From Brevundimonas mediterranea (GTDB lineage: Bacteria > Pseudomonadota > Alphaproteobacteria > Caulobacterales > Caulobacteraceae), in contig NZ_JACIDA010000002.1 in the NCBI RefSeq assembly GCF_014196125.1, positions 186,001 through 250,000 on the forward strand: a stretch of DNA of 64,000 bases, in the 5' to 3' direction. Position 1 is the first letter of the stretch. Each line of letters starts with the position of its first letter. Both the position numbers and the translations under genes were made by a program. Below are positions 34,793 through 44,588 of this stretch, piece by piece. Below the pieces are notes generated by a model, which saw nothing but the letters and a program-made list of their open reading frames with translations, was not told the origin of the DNA and did not search any database.

Positions 34793-35715
34793 CAGTCCGA
34801 CACCCCCGGCGCGAGCAGGAAAATGTCGCTGGGCCGCACGAACAGCTCCAGCCCCATCTGGATGCCGACCAGCAGCACGATCAGGCCCAGGGCCGCGCGC
34901 AACTCCTCGGCCCGGAACCGACCCGCGAACCGGGCGCCGATCTGGGCGCCGACCACCCCGCCCAGCAGCAGGATGGTGGACAGCAGGATGTCGACCGTCT
35001 GGTTGCGGCCGGCCTGGAGAATGGTGGTGATGGCCGTGGTGATGATGATCTGGAACAGGCTGGTGCCCACCACCGCCCCGGCTCGCATCCGCAATACATA
35101 GAGCATGGCCGGCACCAGGATGAAGCCGCCGCCGACCCCCATGATGGCCGACAGGACCCCGGCGAAGACGCCCAGGCCGAACGGCGGCAGGGCGCTGATA
35201 TAGAGGCCCGATTTGGGGAATTTCATCCTAAGCGGCAGGCCGTACAGCCACAGGGGACGGCGGCGGTCCTTGCGCGGCGGGGGCAGGCCGCGACGCCGGC
35301 GCAGGATCTCGGTCAGGCTTTCGTGCAGCATCAGCAGGCCGATGGCGCCCAGGAAGACCAGATAGGACAGAGCCACCACCAGATCGGCCTGGCCCAGCAG
35401 GCGCAGATAGCGGAACAGTTCGACGCCCGCGATCGCCCCGGCGGCCCCGCCCGCGGCCATGACGCCGCCCATCTTGAAATCCACCGCGCCCTGGCCCGCA
35501 TAGCGGATCACGCCGGATGTGGAGGAGGCGACGACGTGGCTGGCCTGACTGGCGACGGCCACGGTCGGTGGAATCCCCATGAAGACCAGGATCGGCGCCA
35601 TCAGGAAGCCGCCGCCGATGCCGAACAGGCCCGAGACGAACCCGACCACCGCCCCCAGAATCACCAGGGTCGGCCAGTTCACCGAAACCTCGGCGATCGG
35701 CAGATAGATGTCCAA
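34792..35715 (-). CDS. TauE/SafE (TSUP) family permease
   Basis: 307 residues with about eight hydrophobic helices in two related halves. Each begins with the family signature: VGFVSGLFGIGGGFLMAPIL near the N-terminus and AGVLSAIMGVGGGFILVPAML after a cytoplasmic loop rich in Arg and Pro. TSUP proteins export or import sulfur-containing or organic anions such as sulfite, taurine or sulfoacetate. It is directly upstream of, and coupled to, the TIGR02186 gene, a pairing that suggests one membrane complex. The substrate cannot be inferred. Confidence 0.88.
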   Translation of the reverse strand: MDIYLPIAEVSVNWPTLVILGAVVGFVSGLFGIGGGFLMAPILVFMGIPPTVAVASQASHVVASSTSGVIRYAGQGAVDFKMGGVMAAGGAAGAIAGVELFRYLRLLGQADLVVALSYLVFLGAIGLLMLHESLTEILRRRRGLPPPRKDRRRPLWLYGLPLRMKFPKSGLYISALPPFGLGVFAGVLSAIMGVGGGFILVPAMLYVLRMRAGAVVGTSLFQIIITTAITTILQAGRNQTVDILLSTILLLGGVVGAQIGARFAGRFRAEELRAALGLIVLLVGIQMGLELFVRPSDIFLLAPGVSD

Positions 35716-35822
35716 AGGACGCGCCTTCGGCTGGAGCGGAACGGGAGACGCCGAACGGCGACAGGGTGTTCTTTAGCGACGGGGACGGCGCGCCGCCACC
35801 CGTGCGCGAAAGGTTTGGCGGC

Positions 35823-38753
35823 CTAGCCTCGGCCCTGCGCCGGGCTTTGGACCTGCTGCTGCACAAAAGCGTCGGCGGCGGTGCGGGCGGCGCGCTGGGC
35901 GGTGGCGGTGGCGGCGGGACGAAGTCGGGTGACGGCCGCCTGGGCCTCGCTGTCGCCGCCGCGCGCAGCGATCATGTACCATTTCAGGGCTTCGGTCGGG
36001 TTCTTCGCCACGCCCTCGGCGCCGGTCTCATAGATGCGGGCGACATTGTACTGGCTGTCAGTCAGGCCCCGCTCGGCCGCCCTGAGCAGCCAGATCAGCC
36101 CCTCGGCCTGATTGGCCGCGCCGCCGTCGCCTTCGTACAACTGCATGCCGTACAAATGCATGCCGCCGGGATCGCCGGACTCGGCCGCGCGGCGGCCCCA
36201 CCGACGGCTCTCGGCCGGATTGGCGGACACGCCGTTTCCACCCATGAGATAGAGCTGACCCAGATAGGTCTGGGCCGGGCCGTACCCCAGGTCGGCGGCG
36301 CGCTTCAGTTCGTCCACGCCTTCCAGGTCGCCGCTCTCGATCCGATTCACGGCCCGTTCGAACTCGGCCGCGCCGGCGTCGACCGTGGGTACGGCGTCCG
36401 TCGGCGTGATCGCCATGGCGATCGGGGTTTCGCTGGAGGCGGAGGCGGGCGTCCGGGTCGAACCCGGCAGCCCCGGCAGTTCGAGATCGGGCAGTCCCGA
36501 CCCGTCGGCTAGGGTCAGAGACGCATACGCCCCGCCGGTCAGGGCCACAGCCGTGACCGAGGCCAGGAAGGCCTTCTTGACCGTCGACCCGTCCCTGGCC
36601 GCCTGCTTGTCCAGCCGCTCCTGAAGCTTGGACTTGCCGCCGCGCTTGGGCATCAGGCCGAAGCCCTGGCGGGGCGCTTCCTCGGGCGCCGCCGGCGTCG
36701 TCATGGCCGCCCGGGCGGCGTCGATGGTGCTGCGGGTCGAGGCCGCGCGACCGGCGGCGGCGGCGGCGCCCATGCTGGCGCGCAGACGGCGGGGATCGAC
36801 GAATTCGGTGTCGTCGGCGAAGTCGTCGTCGCCATCCAGCAAGGCGTCGCTCCGGCCTTGAACGGGGCCTTGAACGGCGTCCTGATCCGGAGCCTGACCG
36901 TTCGGACGCGGCTCCGACCGGGTCGAGAAACCGGATGCGGTGGCCTCCAGCGCGTCATCGACGTCGGCGCCGCCGAAACCGCCGAAGGGCTGGATCCGGG
37001 CTTCGCTTTCGACCGACGCCGCAGAAACCGGAGCCGGATCAGGCTCGGGCCGGAGCGGCTCCGACGCCAGTGTAGCGGGCGTCGACGCCGTCGGCATCGA
37101 CGGGAAGGGCGTCGCCATGGCCGCATCCGGCGACACCGGGTCGATCGACCAGTCATCCTCGACGTCGAAGGATTCTTCGGGGAAGACGGCGGCACGCCAG
37201 TCCGGCTCGACCGGCGCCGAGACGGCGGCGACCGCTGCGCGCTCGGCGACGGCGCGGGGCGCGGGCGCGGGCGCAGGCTCGGCCTCAGGGATGTCCAGCT
37301 GCAGGTCGCGAGCCGCGACCGGCTTGCGCGTATCCATGCTCTCGCGGGCCTCGGCCAGCAGGCGGGCGGTGCGCTCCTCGCTCATCCGCATCCGCTCGGC
37401 CAGTTCGCCGGAGGCGCGGTCGTAGCGCTGTTCGATCTTGTCCGAGCTTTCGGACAGGCGGCGGGCGATGTCGTCCAGCGCCTGCTGCGAGCGGCGTTCG
37501 GACTGGGCGATCCGGTCGCTCAGCTGGTCCGAAATCCGGGTGATCTCGCCGCCCAGCTTCTCGAGCGCCAGGGCGTGACGGTCGTCGCTGGCGGTCAGGC
37601 GTTGATCGACGCGATCGACGTGGCGCGCGAACTCCTGGTCCATTCTGGCCGCGTGACGCGACAGATCGGCCTCGACCTTGCGGCCGACCAGGTCGGTGAC
37701 GCTGCGGGTGACGGCCTCGGCGCGGCCGATGGCCTCGCGTTCGACCGTCTGGACCCGGGCGTTCAGGTTCTGGGCGATCTTCAGGACTTCGCGGCCCATG
37801 GCCTCCAGCCCCTGGGCGCCCTTGCGCTCGGATGCGTTCAGCTGGTCGCCCACGCTGCGGACCGCCTGTTCGATCCGGTCGATGCGCGCGCCGGTCTCGG
37901 CGGCGTCGAGCCGCTGCATCATCTCGGCGCGGTTGAACTCGATCTGGCGCGACAGGGTCTCGGCCAGCTTCTCGAACCGGGCGGCGTCGCGCACGCCCTC
38001 GGGCTCGACCCGCCCCTCGGCCGCGCGCATGCGCTGGTCCAGCTCGGCGAAGGAGCGCTCGAGGGTCTTCAGCGCCTCGGTGGTGCGGCTCTGGGCCTGG
38101 TCCAGACGCGCGCCGACCTGGGCCAGCAGGTCCGTGCCGACGCCGGGACCGGCGGCCTTCTCGACCGCCTCCATGCGCTGACGCAGTTCCGAGACGCCCG
38201 ACCTCTGGCGCTCCTCGATGTCGTACAGGCGGCCGGCCAGGGCGCCCAGCGACTGCTCGACCTTCCCGAAGGTCTCCTGGGTCTGGGGGCCGGTGTCGCG
38301 TTCGAAGGCGCGCAGGCGACGATGGCCCTCACGCAGTTCCTCGGCGATGTCGTCGATACGGCGGGCCTGCCCCTTGGTCTGGGCGTCCTGGCCGTCCAGC
38401 CGGCGCACCAGGCCGGACACGGCCTGGTCCACGCCCTGAATGGCGACAGTCGAGCGACGTTCGGCGGCCTCCAGCCGGGCGGCGATGGCGTCGATCGAGG
38501 CGCTGACCCGCTGCCAGCCTTCGTCCGAAGCGTCGTAGGCGTCGTCGAGACGGCGGCTGCGACCGCGACGTTCGAACATCTCGGGGCCGGCCGAGCGACG
38601 CGGCAGGGTGGCGTAACCCTCGTCCTCGTCTTCCATGATCATGGAGTTCAGCCATTCGCCCAGGGTCATGCCCGAGCGGCGCGCAAGATCCTTGGCGACC
38701 TCGCGGGCCTTCGGATCAATACCCTTCACGCTCCAAGGCGCCGCTGCGCTCAC
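35823..38753 (-). CDS. podJ: PodJ-like polar organelle development protein
   Basis: 976 residues, close to Caulobacter PodJ (974). The N-terminus APWSVKGIDPKAREVAKDL, followed by RRSGMTLGEWLNSMI, is highly characteristic of PodJ. A long coiled coil follows (about residues 75-490), then an acidic/Pro-rich linker, a membrane helix near 730-750 (AFLASVTAVALTGGAYASL) and periplasmic Sel1-type repeats (YGPAQTYLGQLYLMGG, GMHLYGMQLYEGDGG, SQYNVARIYETGAEG). PodJ places pili and chemotaxis proteins at the flagellar pole and recruits PleC. The C-terminal peptidoglycan-binding domain known in Caulobacter is missing: the protein ends soon after the repeats. A CtrA box and two GANTC sites lie upstream. 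Confidence 0.87.
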   Translation of the reverse strand: MSAAAPWSVKGIDPKAREVAKDLARRSGMTLGEWLNSMIMEDEDEGYATLPRRSAGPEMFERRGRSRRLDDAYDASDEGWQRVSASIDAIAARLEAAERRSTVAIQGVDQAVSGLVRRLDGQDAQTKGQARRIDDIAEELREGHRRLRAFERDTGPQTQETFGKVEQSLGALAGRLYDIEERQRSGVSELRQRMEAVEKAAGPGVGTDLLAQVGARLDQAQSRTTEALKTLERSFAELDQRMRAAEGRVEPEGVRDAARFEKLAETLSRQIEFNRAEMMQRLDAAETGARIDRIEQAVRSVGDQLNASERKGAQGLEAMGREVLKIAQNLNARVQTVEREAIGRAEAVTRSVTDLVGRKVEADLSRHAARMDQEFARHVDRVDQRLTASDDRHALALEKLGGEITRISDQLSDRIAQSERRSQQALDDIARRLSESSDKIEQRYDRASGELAERMRMSEERTARLLAEARESMDTRKPVAARDLQLDIPEAEPAPAPAPRAVAERAAVAAVSAPVEPDWRAAVFPEESFDVEDDWSIDPVSPDAAMATPFPSMPTASTPATLASEPLRPEPDPAPVSAASVESEARIQPFGGFGGADVDDALEATASGFSTRSEPRPNGQAPDQDAVQGPVQGRSDALLDGDDDFADDTEFVDPRRLRASMGAAAAAGRAASTRSTIDAARAAMTTPAAPEEAPRQGFGLMPKRGGKSKLQERLDKQAARDGSTVKKAFLASVTAVALTGGAYASLTLADGSGLPDLELPGLPGSTRTPASASSETPIAMAITPTDAVPTVDAGAAEFERAVNRIESGDLEGVDELKRAADLGYGPAQTYLGQLYLMGGNGVSANPAESRRWGRRAAESGDPGGMHLYGMQLYEGDGGAANQAEGLIWLLRAAERGLTDSQYNVARIYETGAEGVAKNPTEALKWYMIAARGGDSEAQAAVTRLRPAATATAQRAARTAADAFVQQQVQSPAQGRG

Positions 38754-38754
38754 T

Positions 38755-38843
38755 GATTCGGCTCCCGACCCATGGGATGGAGGCTATAACGCCAATATCG
38801 AGGGTGTAAACGTGTGGTTAACCGCAAGATGTTGCGCCGACTC
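38755..38843. promoter_or_regulatory. Two GANTC sites upstream of podJ
   Basis: GATTC at 38755-38759 touches the podJ start codon and GACTC lies at 38839-38843. GANTC is the CcrM methylation target through which GcrA controls cell-cycle genes, including podJ, in Caulobacter. Two sites in about 90 bases could still occur by chance. Confidence 0.4.
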
Positions 38844-38893
38844 GTCAGCCTGTGGACATCTCGTCGGATGGGAGGCTTTTGGGCGCGACGTGG

Positions 38894-38908
38894 TTAATGA
38901 CGGATTAA
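38894..38908. promoter_or_regulatory. CtrA-type box (TTAA-N7-TTAA)
   Basis: TTAA at 38894-38897 and TTAA at 38905-38908, separated by exactly seven bases, match the full CtrA consensus, with another TTAA following at 38911. The box sits about 140 bases before podJ and about 60 before the small membrane protein gene on the other strand, so it could serve either. Confidence 0.6.
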
Positions 38909-38970
38909 GATTAAGGACCTGGTAACCGGTTCGGCTTGCGTCCCTGCTCCGGCTGCGCCAACTGCGGCCC

Positions 38971-39189
38971 ATGAGCCTGACAACCACTCTGATCCTGCTG
39001 GGCGCGGCCCTGGCCGTCATGGTCTTCGCCGGCTGGCGCGGCGCGCGGCCGCCCGACCCGTTCAAGGGGCCGCGCATGGTCCCCTGGCGCTTCATCATGC
39101 TGGGCGCCGCGGCCCTGGCCATGCTGCTGCTGATCCACCTGGCCACCCTGTTCGGCGCAGAACGGCCGCCCTGGGTGCCCGGTGTTTAG
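38971..39189 (+). CDS. Small two-helix membrane protein
   Basis: 72 residues with two hydrophobic helices (LILLGAALAVMVFAGW and FIMLGAAALAMLLLIHLATLFG) separated by a short loop containing RPPDPFKGPRMVPWR. Two membrane segments with a Pro/Arg-rich loop, a good codon pattern and a position between regulated genes argue that it is real. It looks like one of the small conserved Caulobacterales membrane proteins of unknown role. The divergent region with podJ holds the CtrA box. Confidence 0.65.
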   Translation: MSLTTTLILLGAALAVMVFAGWRGARPPDPFKGPRMVPWRFIMLGAAALAMLLLIHLATLFGAERPPWVPGV

Positions 39190-39244
39190 GAACCCGAGCG
39201 AGGCCTGACGGTTGATCCTGCGAACCCCAGACAGGAGACGCATC

Positions 39245-39745
39245 ATGGCCGACAAACTGACCCCCGCCGAGGCGGAAAAGGAATTCTGGAACAGCCTGAA
39301 GGAGTCCAACACCGGCATGCTGGGCCTGGATCAGGCCGGCTATCACCATCAGCCCATGACCGGTTTCGGCGAGCCGGAGACCGGAACCATCTGGTTCTTC
39401 ACCCGTGACGACACCGATTTCGCCCGCGACGTGGCGGTCGGCGGGCAGCAGGGCATGTTCTGCTATCAGGCCAAGGACCAGAAGGTTCAGGCCTGTATCC
39501 ACGGCGACCTGTCGATCGACCAGGACCGCGCCCGGATCGACAAATACTGGAACCCCGTCGTCGCCGCCTGGTATCCGGACGGCAAGGACGACCCGCACCT
39601 GACCCTGATCCGCTTCAACGCCGAGGACGGCCGGGTCTGGGTCTCGGACAAGGGCGCGCTGGGCTTCGGCTATCAGGTCATGAAGGCCAATCTGACCAAA
39701 ACGACGCCCGACGTCGGCGGCGTTTCGGACGTGAACCTGCAATAG
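39245..39745 (+). CDS. Pyridoxamine 5'-phosphate oxidase-like (general stress) protein
   Basis: 166 residues from MADKLTPAEAEKEFW; a longer reading adds 11 residues without a ribosome site. The split-barrel flavin-binding fold is recognizable in GMLGLDQAGYHHQPMTGFGE, TIWFFTRDDTDFARDVAVGG, ACIHGDLSIDQDRARIDKYWN and AWYPDGKDDPHLTLIRF. This is the pattern of the stress-induced PNPOx-like family that binds FMN or related cofactors. The reaction is not known. The protein is cytoplasmic, and the gene appears to be transcribed alone. Confidence 0.82.
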   Translation: MADKLTPAEAEKEFWNSLKESNTGMLGLDQAGYHHQPMTGFGEPETGTIWFFTRDDTDFARDVAVGGQQGMFCYQAKDQKVQACIHGDLSIDQDRARIDKYWNPVVAAWYPDGKDDPHLTLIRFNAEDGRVWVSDKGALGFGYQVMKANLTKTTPDVGGVSDVNLQ

Positions 39746-39818
39746 GCGGGCGTCTCGACCGAGGTCATCTCCGGCGTCAGACTGAATTTGCGCGCGTCGG
39801 AGGCTCCGGCGCGCGCAT

Positions 39819-40649
39819 TTATGCGCGCGTTTCGGCGACGGCCTGTTGTCCGTCCCTCGACGGCGTCCAGCTGTTCAGCGCCTGCTGAAACAGCCGGGCG
39901 GCCAAGGCGTCGCTCATCGGGGCGGCGGCGATGCGGGCCGCTTCGGCCGCTCTCAGGCCTTCGATCTCGCGGCTGAGGAAGCGAGCGGTTCCGGCGGGCC
40001 CGGAGGCGCGCTCGGCCCGGTCGGCCGCGATCTGTTCCGGAGAGGCCAGGGGTTCATCGTCTGCGGGGGGCGCCTGAGCGGGGTCAGAGCGGAGGCTTTC
40101 CATCAACTGTCGGATCTCGGCCTGGCGCTCGGGGGACAGGCTGGAGACCTGGGTCGGCTGAAGCGTTCGCATTCGGCCAGCGACAAAATCGTCGATGGAC
40201 AGCGGCTGATCGCGATCCGAACCCAACCGGGCCATGACGACGCGGTCGCTCCTATAGCCGGCGTCATAGGCCGCCGCACGGCGCAGATCCGCCGCAGCCT
40301 CGCGTTCCGACCTCGACACCAGACCGTCGCTGTCTGTGTCGGTCTGGGCGAACCAGTCGGCAAGATATTCCTGATCGGAAATGGATTCCGACCCGGACTG
40401 GGCCTGGATCAGGGCGTTCAGGGTGTCGGCGCCGAAGGTGTCGGCGGGGGTCATCTCGGCGCGGGTGACGCGACCGTCCGCATCGGCGTCGAAGGTTTCG
40501 AAAGCCTTTGAAACCTTGGTGTTTCCAGCATCGACGGCGCTGATTTCGTCGAGGGTCAGGGCGTCGTCGCCGTCGATGTTCAGGCGGTCGAACAGCTTCT
40601 GATAGAGCTGTTGCGTGAGGGTGGAACCCGCAGCGGAAATCGTGGTCAT
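39819..40649 (-). CDS. EF-hand calcium-binding protein
   Basis: 276 residues from MTTISAAGS, preceded by GGGGAGG. Three EF-hand loops are readable: NIDGDDALTLDE near residue 24, DADADGRVTRAE near 54 and DTDSDGLVSRSE near 105. A fourth is degenerate (SDRDQPLSIDDF). There is no signal peptide, and the C-terminal half is Ala/Arg-rich and helical. The gene lies between argF and the flavin-like protein. Proteins of this type in Caulobacterales are uncharacterized calcium buffers or sensors. Confidence 0.8.
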   Translation of the reverse strand: MTTISAAGSTLTQQLYQKLFDRLNIDGDDALTLDEISAVDAGNTKVSKAFETFDADADGRVTRAEMTPADTFGADTLNALIQAQSGSESISDQEYLADWFAQTDTDSDGLVSRSEREAAADLRRAAAYDAGYRSDRVVMARLGSDRDQPLSIDDFVAGRMRTLQPTQVSSLSPERQAEIRQLMESLRSDPAQAPPADDEPLASPEQIAADRAERASGPAGTARFLSREIEGLRAAEAARIAAAPMSDALAARLFQQALNSWTPSRDGQQAVAETRA

Positions 40650-40745
40650 GGCCTCAGCCTCCCCAGGGCGCGACAAGCGTGACCGTAAGGAAGCAAGAGC
40701 CGGACCGCCCGCAGGGCGGTCTCGACGACACTCAGAACAGCGGCG

Positions 40746-41660
40746 TCAGCCCGCGAAACACCAGGCCAGAACCGCCTTCTGGGCGTGGATGCGGTTTTCG
40801 GCCTCGTCCCAGACCAGGGAGCGGGGGCCGTCGATGACGGCGTCGGTGACTTCCTCGCCCCGGTGGGCGGGCAGACAGTGCAGGAAGACCGCATCCGGAT
40901 CGGCCAGGGCCATCAGGGCCTCATCGACGGTGTAATCCTCAAACGCGGCCAGACGCGCCTCATAGTCCTGGTCGCCCATCGAGACCCAGGTGTCGGTGAC
41001 GACGACGTCGGCGCCCTTGACCGCCTCGCGCGGGTCGCTGGTCAGGGTCACGGCGTTTCCGCCCTTGGCCAGGTCGCGCAGGTCGGGGTGATATTCCGCC
41101 GGACAGGCGACATTCAGGTGGAAGCTGAACCTGGGCGCCGCGTGCATGAAGCTGTGGCAGACGTTGTTGCCGTCGCCGATCCAGGCGATGGTCTTGCCCG
41201 AGACGGGGCCGGAATGTTCCTCGATCGTCTGCAGGTCAGCCAGGATCTGGCACGGATGCGACCGGTCGGTCAGGCCGTTGATCACCGGCACGGTCGAGAC
41301 CCGGGCGAAGCGCTCGACGTCCTCGTGGCTATTGGCGCGGATCATGACGGCGTCGACCATGCGCGACAGGACACGGGCCGTGTCCTCGACCGGCTCGCCC
41401 CGGCCCAATTGCATGTCGGAAGCGGTGGCGATGATGGCGGCCCCGCCCAGCTGGCGGATGGCCGCGTCGAAGCTGAAGCGGGTGCGGGTCGAGTTCTTCT
41501 CGAAGATCATGGCCAGGACCCGGTCCTTGGCCGGCGCATCGGCGTCAGGACGACCCTGGGGCCAGCCCTTGCGGGCGGCCTTGCGGGCGTGGGCGTCGTC
41601 CAGGATGGCGCGCAGATCGGCGGCGTCCAACAGATGGATGTCGAGGAAGTGCCGGACCAT
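40746..41660 (-). CDS. argF: Ornithine carbamoyltransferase
   Basis: 304 residues, the usual length. The carbamoyl-phosphate site [11 protein letters not shown] is near residue 57, and later come [17 protein letters not shown] (HPCQ), [12 protein letters not shown] (ornithine site), [10 protein letters not shown] and [11 protein letters not shown] with the catalytic cysteine. It forms citrulline from ornithine and carbamoyl phosphate in arginine biosynthesis. It follows argD on the same strand with a 138-base gap containing a hairpin repeat, and probably shares its transcript. Confidence 0.97.
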   Translation of the reverse strand: MVRHFLDIHLLDAADLRAILDDAHARKAARKGWPQGRPDADAPAKDRVLAMIFEKNSTRTRFSFDAAIRQLGGAAIIATASDMQLGRGEPVEDTARVLSRMVDAVMIRANSHEDVERFARVSTVPVINGLTDRSHPCQILADLQTIEEHSGPVSGKTIAWIGDGNNVCHSFMHAAPRFSFHLNVACPAEYHPDLRDLAKGGNAVTLTSDPREAVKGADVVVTDTWVSMGDQDYEARLAAFEDYTVDEALMALADPDAVFLHCLPAHRGEEVTDAVIDGPRSLVWDEAENRIHAQKAVLAWCFAG

Positions 41661-41677
41661 CGCCTAACTCCGCTCCT

Positions 41678-41693
41678 CCCCGCGAAAGCGGGG
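41678..41693. repeat. GNRA-loop palindromic repeat unit between argD and argF
   Basis: CCCCGC-GAAA-GCGGGG is a perfect 6-bp hairpin with a GAAA tetraloop. A partial related piece, GGGGCCCCGCTTCCGAGGGG, lies near 41762. Short palindromes of this kind are scattered between genes in many high-GC alphaproteobacteria. The position between two operon genes suggests a possible mRNA stabilizing or attenuating effect. Confidence 0.45.
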
Positions 41694-41798
41694 ACCTGAT
41701 GCTTTGGGCGACAGGCGCCCGATGTCTGCTACGTCCGCCGGTCCCGCCTATCGCAAGGCCTGGGGCCCCGCTTCCGAGGGGATAAGCGATCTGAAGGA

Positions 41799-42992
41799 TC
41801 AGGCCGCCAGCTTTTCGCGCGCCGCTTCACAGGCGCCTTCGAAGCGGACGATGGCCTCGCGGGCCTCGTCCAGCGTCAGGTTCAGCGGCGGCAACAGGCG
41901 CACGCAATTGTCGCCGCCGCCGGCGATCAACAGCTGTTGCGTATCGCGCGCCAGGGCCATGAACTCGCGATTGTTCGGAACCATCTTGACCCCGATCAAC
42001 AGCCCCTTGCCGCGCACGTCAGCGATCACGTCCGGGAAGCGGGCCTGAAGGCCGGCCAGCTGCTGCTTCAGATAGCCGGCGATGTCGTTGACGTTGGCCA
42101 GGGTCTCTGGCGTGTTGATCAAGGACAGCGCCTTCAGACCCACAGCCATGGCCAGGGGATTGCCGCCGAAGGTCGAGCCGTGGACGCCGACCGTCATGCC
42201 CGAGGCCGCCTTGGCCGACGCCAGGCAGGCGCCGATGGGGAAGCCGCCGCCCAGGGCCTTGGCCACCGCCATGATGTCGGGCGACATGCCGGCCCATTCG
42301 TGGGCCCACAGCTTGCCGGTCCGGCCCATGCCGCACTGGACCTCGTCGAAGATGATCAGCACGCCGTGTTCGTCGCACAGCTCGCGCAGGCCGCGCAGGC
42401 ACTGCTCCGGCATGGCGCGGCAGCCGCCCTCGCCCTGGACCGGTTCGACGATGATGGCGGCGGTCGTGGGATTGGCGATGGCGGCCTTGATGGCGTCGTG
42501 GTCGCCCCACTTCAGCTGGTGAAAGCCTTGCATCGGCGGGCCGAAGCCCTCGGTGTAGCTGGGGTTCGCAGCGGCGTTGATGGCGCCATAGGTGCGGCCG
42601 TGGAACGAGCCGTCAAAGCCGTAGATGTCGATCCGCTCGGGCGCGCCGTTGGCGGCGTGATATTTGCGCGCCGTCTTCAGCGCGCACTCGACCGCTTCCG
42701 TGCCCGAGTTGGTGAAGAAGACCACGTCGGCGAAGCTCGACTCGCACAGGGCGTCTGCCAGGGCTTCCTGGCCCGGGATGCGGAAGATGTTGGACACGTG
42801 CCACAGCTTCTCGGCCTGGTCCTTGACCGCCTGGACCAGTTCGGGGTGGGCGTGGCCCAGGCCGTTGGTCGAGATGCCGGCGACGCAGTCCAGATACTCG
42901 GTCCCGTCGGTCGACCACAGGCGAGCGCCTCGGCCGCGTTCCACTTCCAGCGGCGCGCGATTGTAGACACCCATCAGATGGTTCGTGGACAC
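41799..42992 (-). CDS. argD: Acetylornithine aminotransferase
   Basis: 397 residues from the GTG at 42992, which has GGAGG ten bases upstream; the ATG at 42974 would lose MSTNHL. Class III aminotransferase motifs are all present: [62 protein letters not shown], and [16 protein letters not shown] with the PLP lysine. It makes N-acetylornithine in arginine biosynthesis and can also serve succinyl-diaminopimelate in lysine biosynthesis. It is upstream of argF, the order found in Caulobacter. Confidence 0.95.
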   Translation of the reverse strand: MSTNHLMGVYNRAPLEVERGRGARLWSTDGTEYLDCVAGISTNGLGHAHPELVQAVKDQAEKLWHVSNIFRIPGQEALADALCESSFADVVFFTNSGTEAVECALKTARKYHAANGAPERIDIYGFDGSFHGRTYGAINAAANPSYTEGFGPPMQGFHQLKWGDHDAIKAAIANPTTAAIIVEPVQGEGGCRAMPEQCLRGLRELCDEHGVLIIFDEVQCGMGRTGKLWAHEWAGMSPDIMAVAKALGGGFPIGACLASAKAASGMTVGVHGSTFGGNPLAMAVGLKALSLINTPETLANVNDIAGYLKQQLAGLQARFPDVIADVRGKGLLIGVKMVPNNREFMALARDTQQLLIAGGGDNCVRLLPPLNLTLDEAREAIVRFEGACEAAREKLAA

Positions 42993-43083
42993 GGGACTAA
43001 GACCTCCAAAAGCGATACGGCCCCGTCGCACGCGCGACGGAGCCGGATTTATACGGACAAGCCTTGTCGGATGAGTGACAGGC

Positions 43084-43608
43084 TTAGTCAACACCGGCGC
43101 CGAGGACGCCCCGCGCGCGAACATCGGCGACGATGGCGCGCACCGTCGTGATCTGATGCGCATCCAGAACCCGCAGCGGCAGGATGAAGTTGGTGTTGGG
43201 CGAGGCGGCGAAGATCAACCGGTCTTTTTCCTCCACCACCGCGACCACGCTGCGCCAGCCGACCCGGCTGTCGAAGTCCGCGCTCGAGACTGTCACCGCC
43301 TGATTGTCGATGCGCCAATCGACGGGCCGTCGTGAAATCGGGACGGCCCGGCTCATGGCCATGACCTTGCCGTGAGCGAGGGCGGACAGGCCAATGAACC
43401 CGTACAGAGCGATCAACTGCAGGGCGAAAATCCAAGCCATGCGGTCGGACGGAACCTGCAGGCTCAACCCCGCCGTCGCCAGCATCACTACGACGAAGAA
43501 CAGCATCGGCAGATTCGCCCAGCGCCGGACGGCCGGCCAAGCCTTGAAGGCGGCCCGGCCTTCCCTGGGTGTCGGCTGGACGCCGCGAACCTCGACAACG
43601 GCGGTCAT
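43084..43608 (-). CDS. YcxB-like membrane protein
   Basis: 174 residues. Two adjacent membrane helices ([18 protein letters not shown] and [20 protein letters not shown]) are followed by a soluble beta-rich tail ([22 protein letters not shown], then [12 protein letters not shown]). That is the layout of the YcxB-like C-terminal domain family, whose function is unknown. Its start overlaps the M28 peptidase stop by four bases (43605-43608), so the two genes are translationally coupled. Confidence 0.72.
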   Translation of the reverse strand: MTAVVEVRGVQPTPREGRAAFKAWPAVRRWANLPMLFFVVVMLATAGLSLQVPSDRMAWIFALQLIALYGFIGLSALAHGKVMAMSRAVPISRRPVDWRIDNQAVTVSSADFDSRVGWRSVVAVVEEKDRLIFAASPNTNFILPLRVLDAHQITTVRAIVADVRARGVLGAGVD

Positions 43609-44588
43609 TGACTTTCGGTTTCAGCCTTGAGCGCGGCTTCGGCGGCCTGGATCTCGACCAGTCGCTTGTCCAACGCCAGCCCCAGGTCGGCGAGGAACAG
43701 ACCGAAGCGGGCCACATCGACGCCGTTGATGTAGGACAGCCTGTCTTCGGTCGAATGGATGCGCTGGAAGACCGGCGGGACGAAACCCTCCTTCAGGCCG
43801 TTGTCCTTGCCGCCGTTGAAGGCCAGCCACATCTGATGGGCGCCCACCGCGTCCTGTGTCCCCATCGACACGACCGGCACGCCCGCCGCCGAGAAGACGC
43901 GGTCGTCGCTGGGCGGATAGTTCGGATAGGGCATGCAGTCGAAGCCGCGCTCGGCGCACAGGCTGCGCAGGGTCTCCAGCACGAAACCGGACTGATCGCC
44001 GTTGTTCTCGCCGTACATGACCGTCTCGCCATAGGCCGCGACGTCGGCGTTGACGACAGCGGCGATCCGGTCCTTGCCGTGCTTTTCCAGGAAGGCCTTG
44101 GCCCCCAGCAGGCCCAGTTCCTCCTGATCGGTGAAAACGAAGACGAAGCGGTGGGCGACCGGCTGTCCCTCCAGCCCCATCTCCAAGGTCTTGGCCGCCT
44201 CCATCATGGCCATGACCGATCCCACATTGTCGACGACGCCCTGGGACAGGGTTCCGTCGCGCAGCTTCACCGCATCATAGTGGGCGGTCAGCACGATGTC
44301 CTTCGCGCCCTCGCCCACCGTCACGACGAGGTTCGCGCCCTCCATCGGACCGGTGGCCTGATTGCCGCCGGCGAAGACCTGGATCTCTGGCGTGAAGCCC
44401 AGGCGGGTCAGCATGTCGACCAGGACCTGGGTCCGTTCGGCGTTGGTGGGCTTGATGAACTGGGCTGCGCCGGCGGCGATGTCGGGGCGGTCGCCGGCCT
44501 GGGGCGTGGCTTCCTGGGCCAAGGCCGGGGCAAGGCCTGGAACGGCGGCGAACAGCGCCGCAGCGGCGACGAGCGAACGGAACAGCAT
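43605..44588 (-). CDS. Secreted M28-family zinc peptidase
   Basis: 327 residues from MLFRSLVAAAALFAAVPG, a clear signal peptide ending near ALAQE, with GAGAGG upstream. The zinc ligands of the M28 family appear in order: H in VLTAHYDAV, D in GVVDNVGSV, the Glu pair in FTDQEELGLLGA, D in VNADVAAYG and H in RIHSTEDR. It is an aminopeptidase or carboxypeptidase working in the periplasm. The substrate is not evident. Confidence 0.9.
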   Translation of the reverse strand: MLFRSLVAAAALFAAVPGLAPALAQEATPQAGDRPDIAAGAAQFIKPTNAERTQVLVDMLTRLGFTPEIQVFAGGNQATGPMEGANLVVTVGEGAKDIVLTAHYDAVKLRDGTLSQGVVDNVGSVMAMMEAAKTLEMGLEGQPVAHRFVFVFTDQEELGLLGAKAFLEKHGKDRIAAVVNADVAAYGETVMYGENNGDQSGFVLETLRSLCAERGFDCMPYPNYPPSDDRVFSAAGVPVVSMGTQDAVGAHQMWLAFNGGKDNGLKEGFVPPVFQRIHSTEDRLSYINGVDVARFGLFLADLGLALDKRLVEIQAAEAALKAETESQ

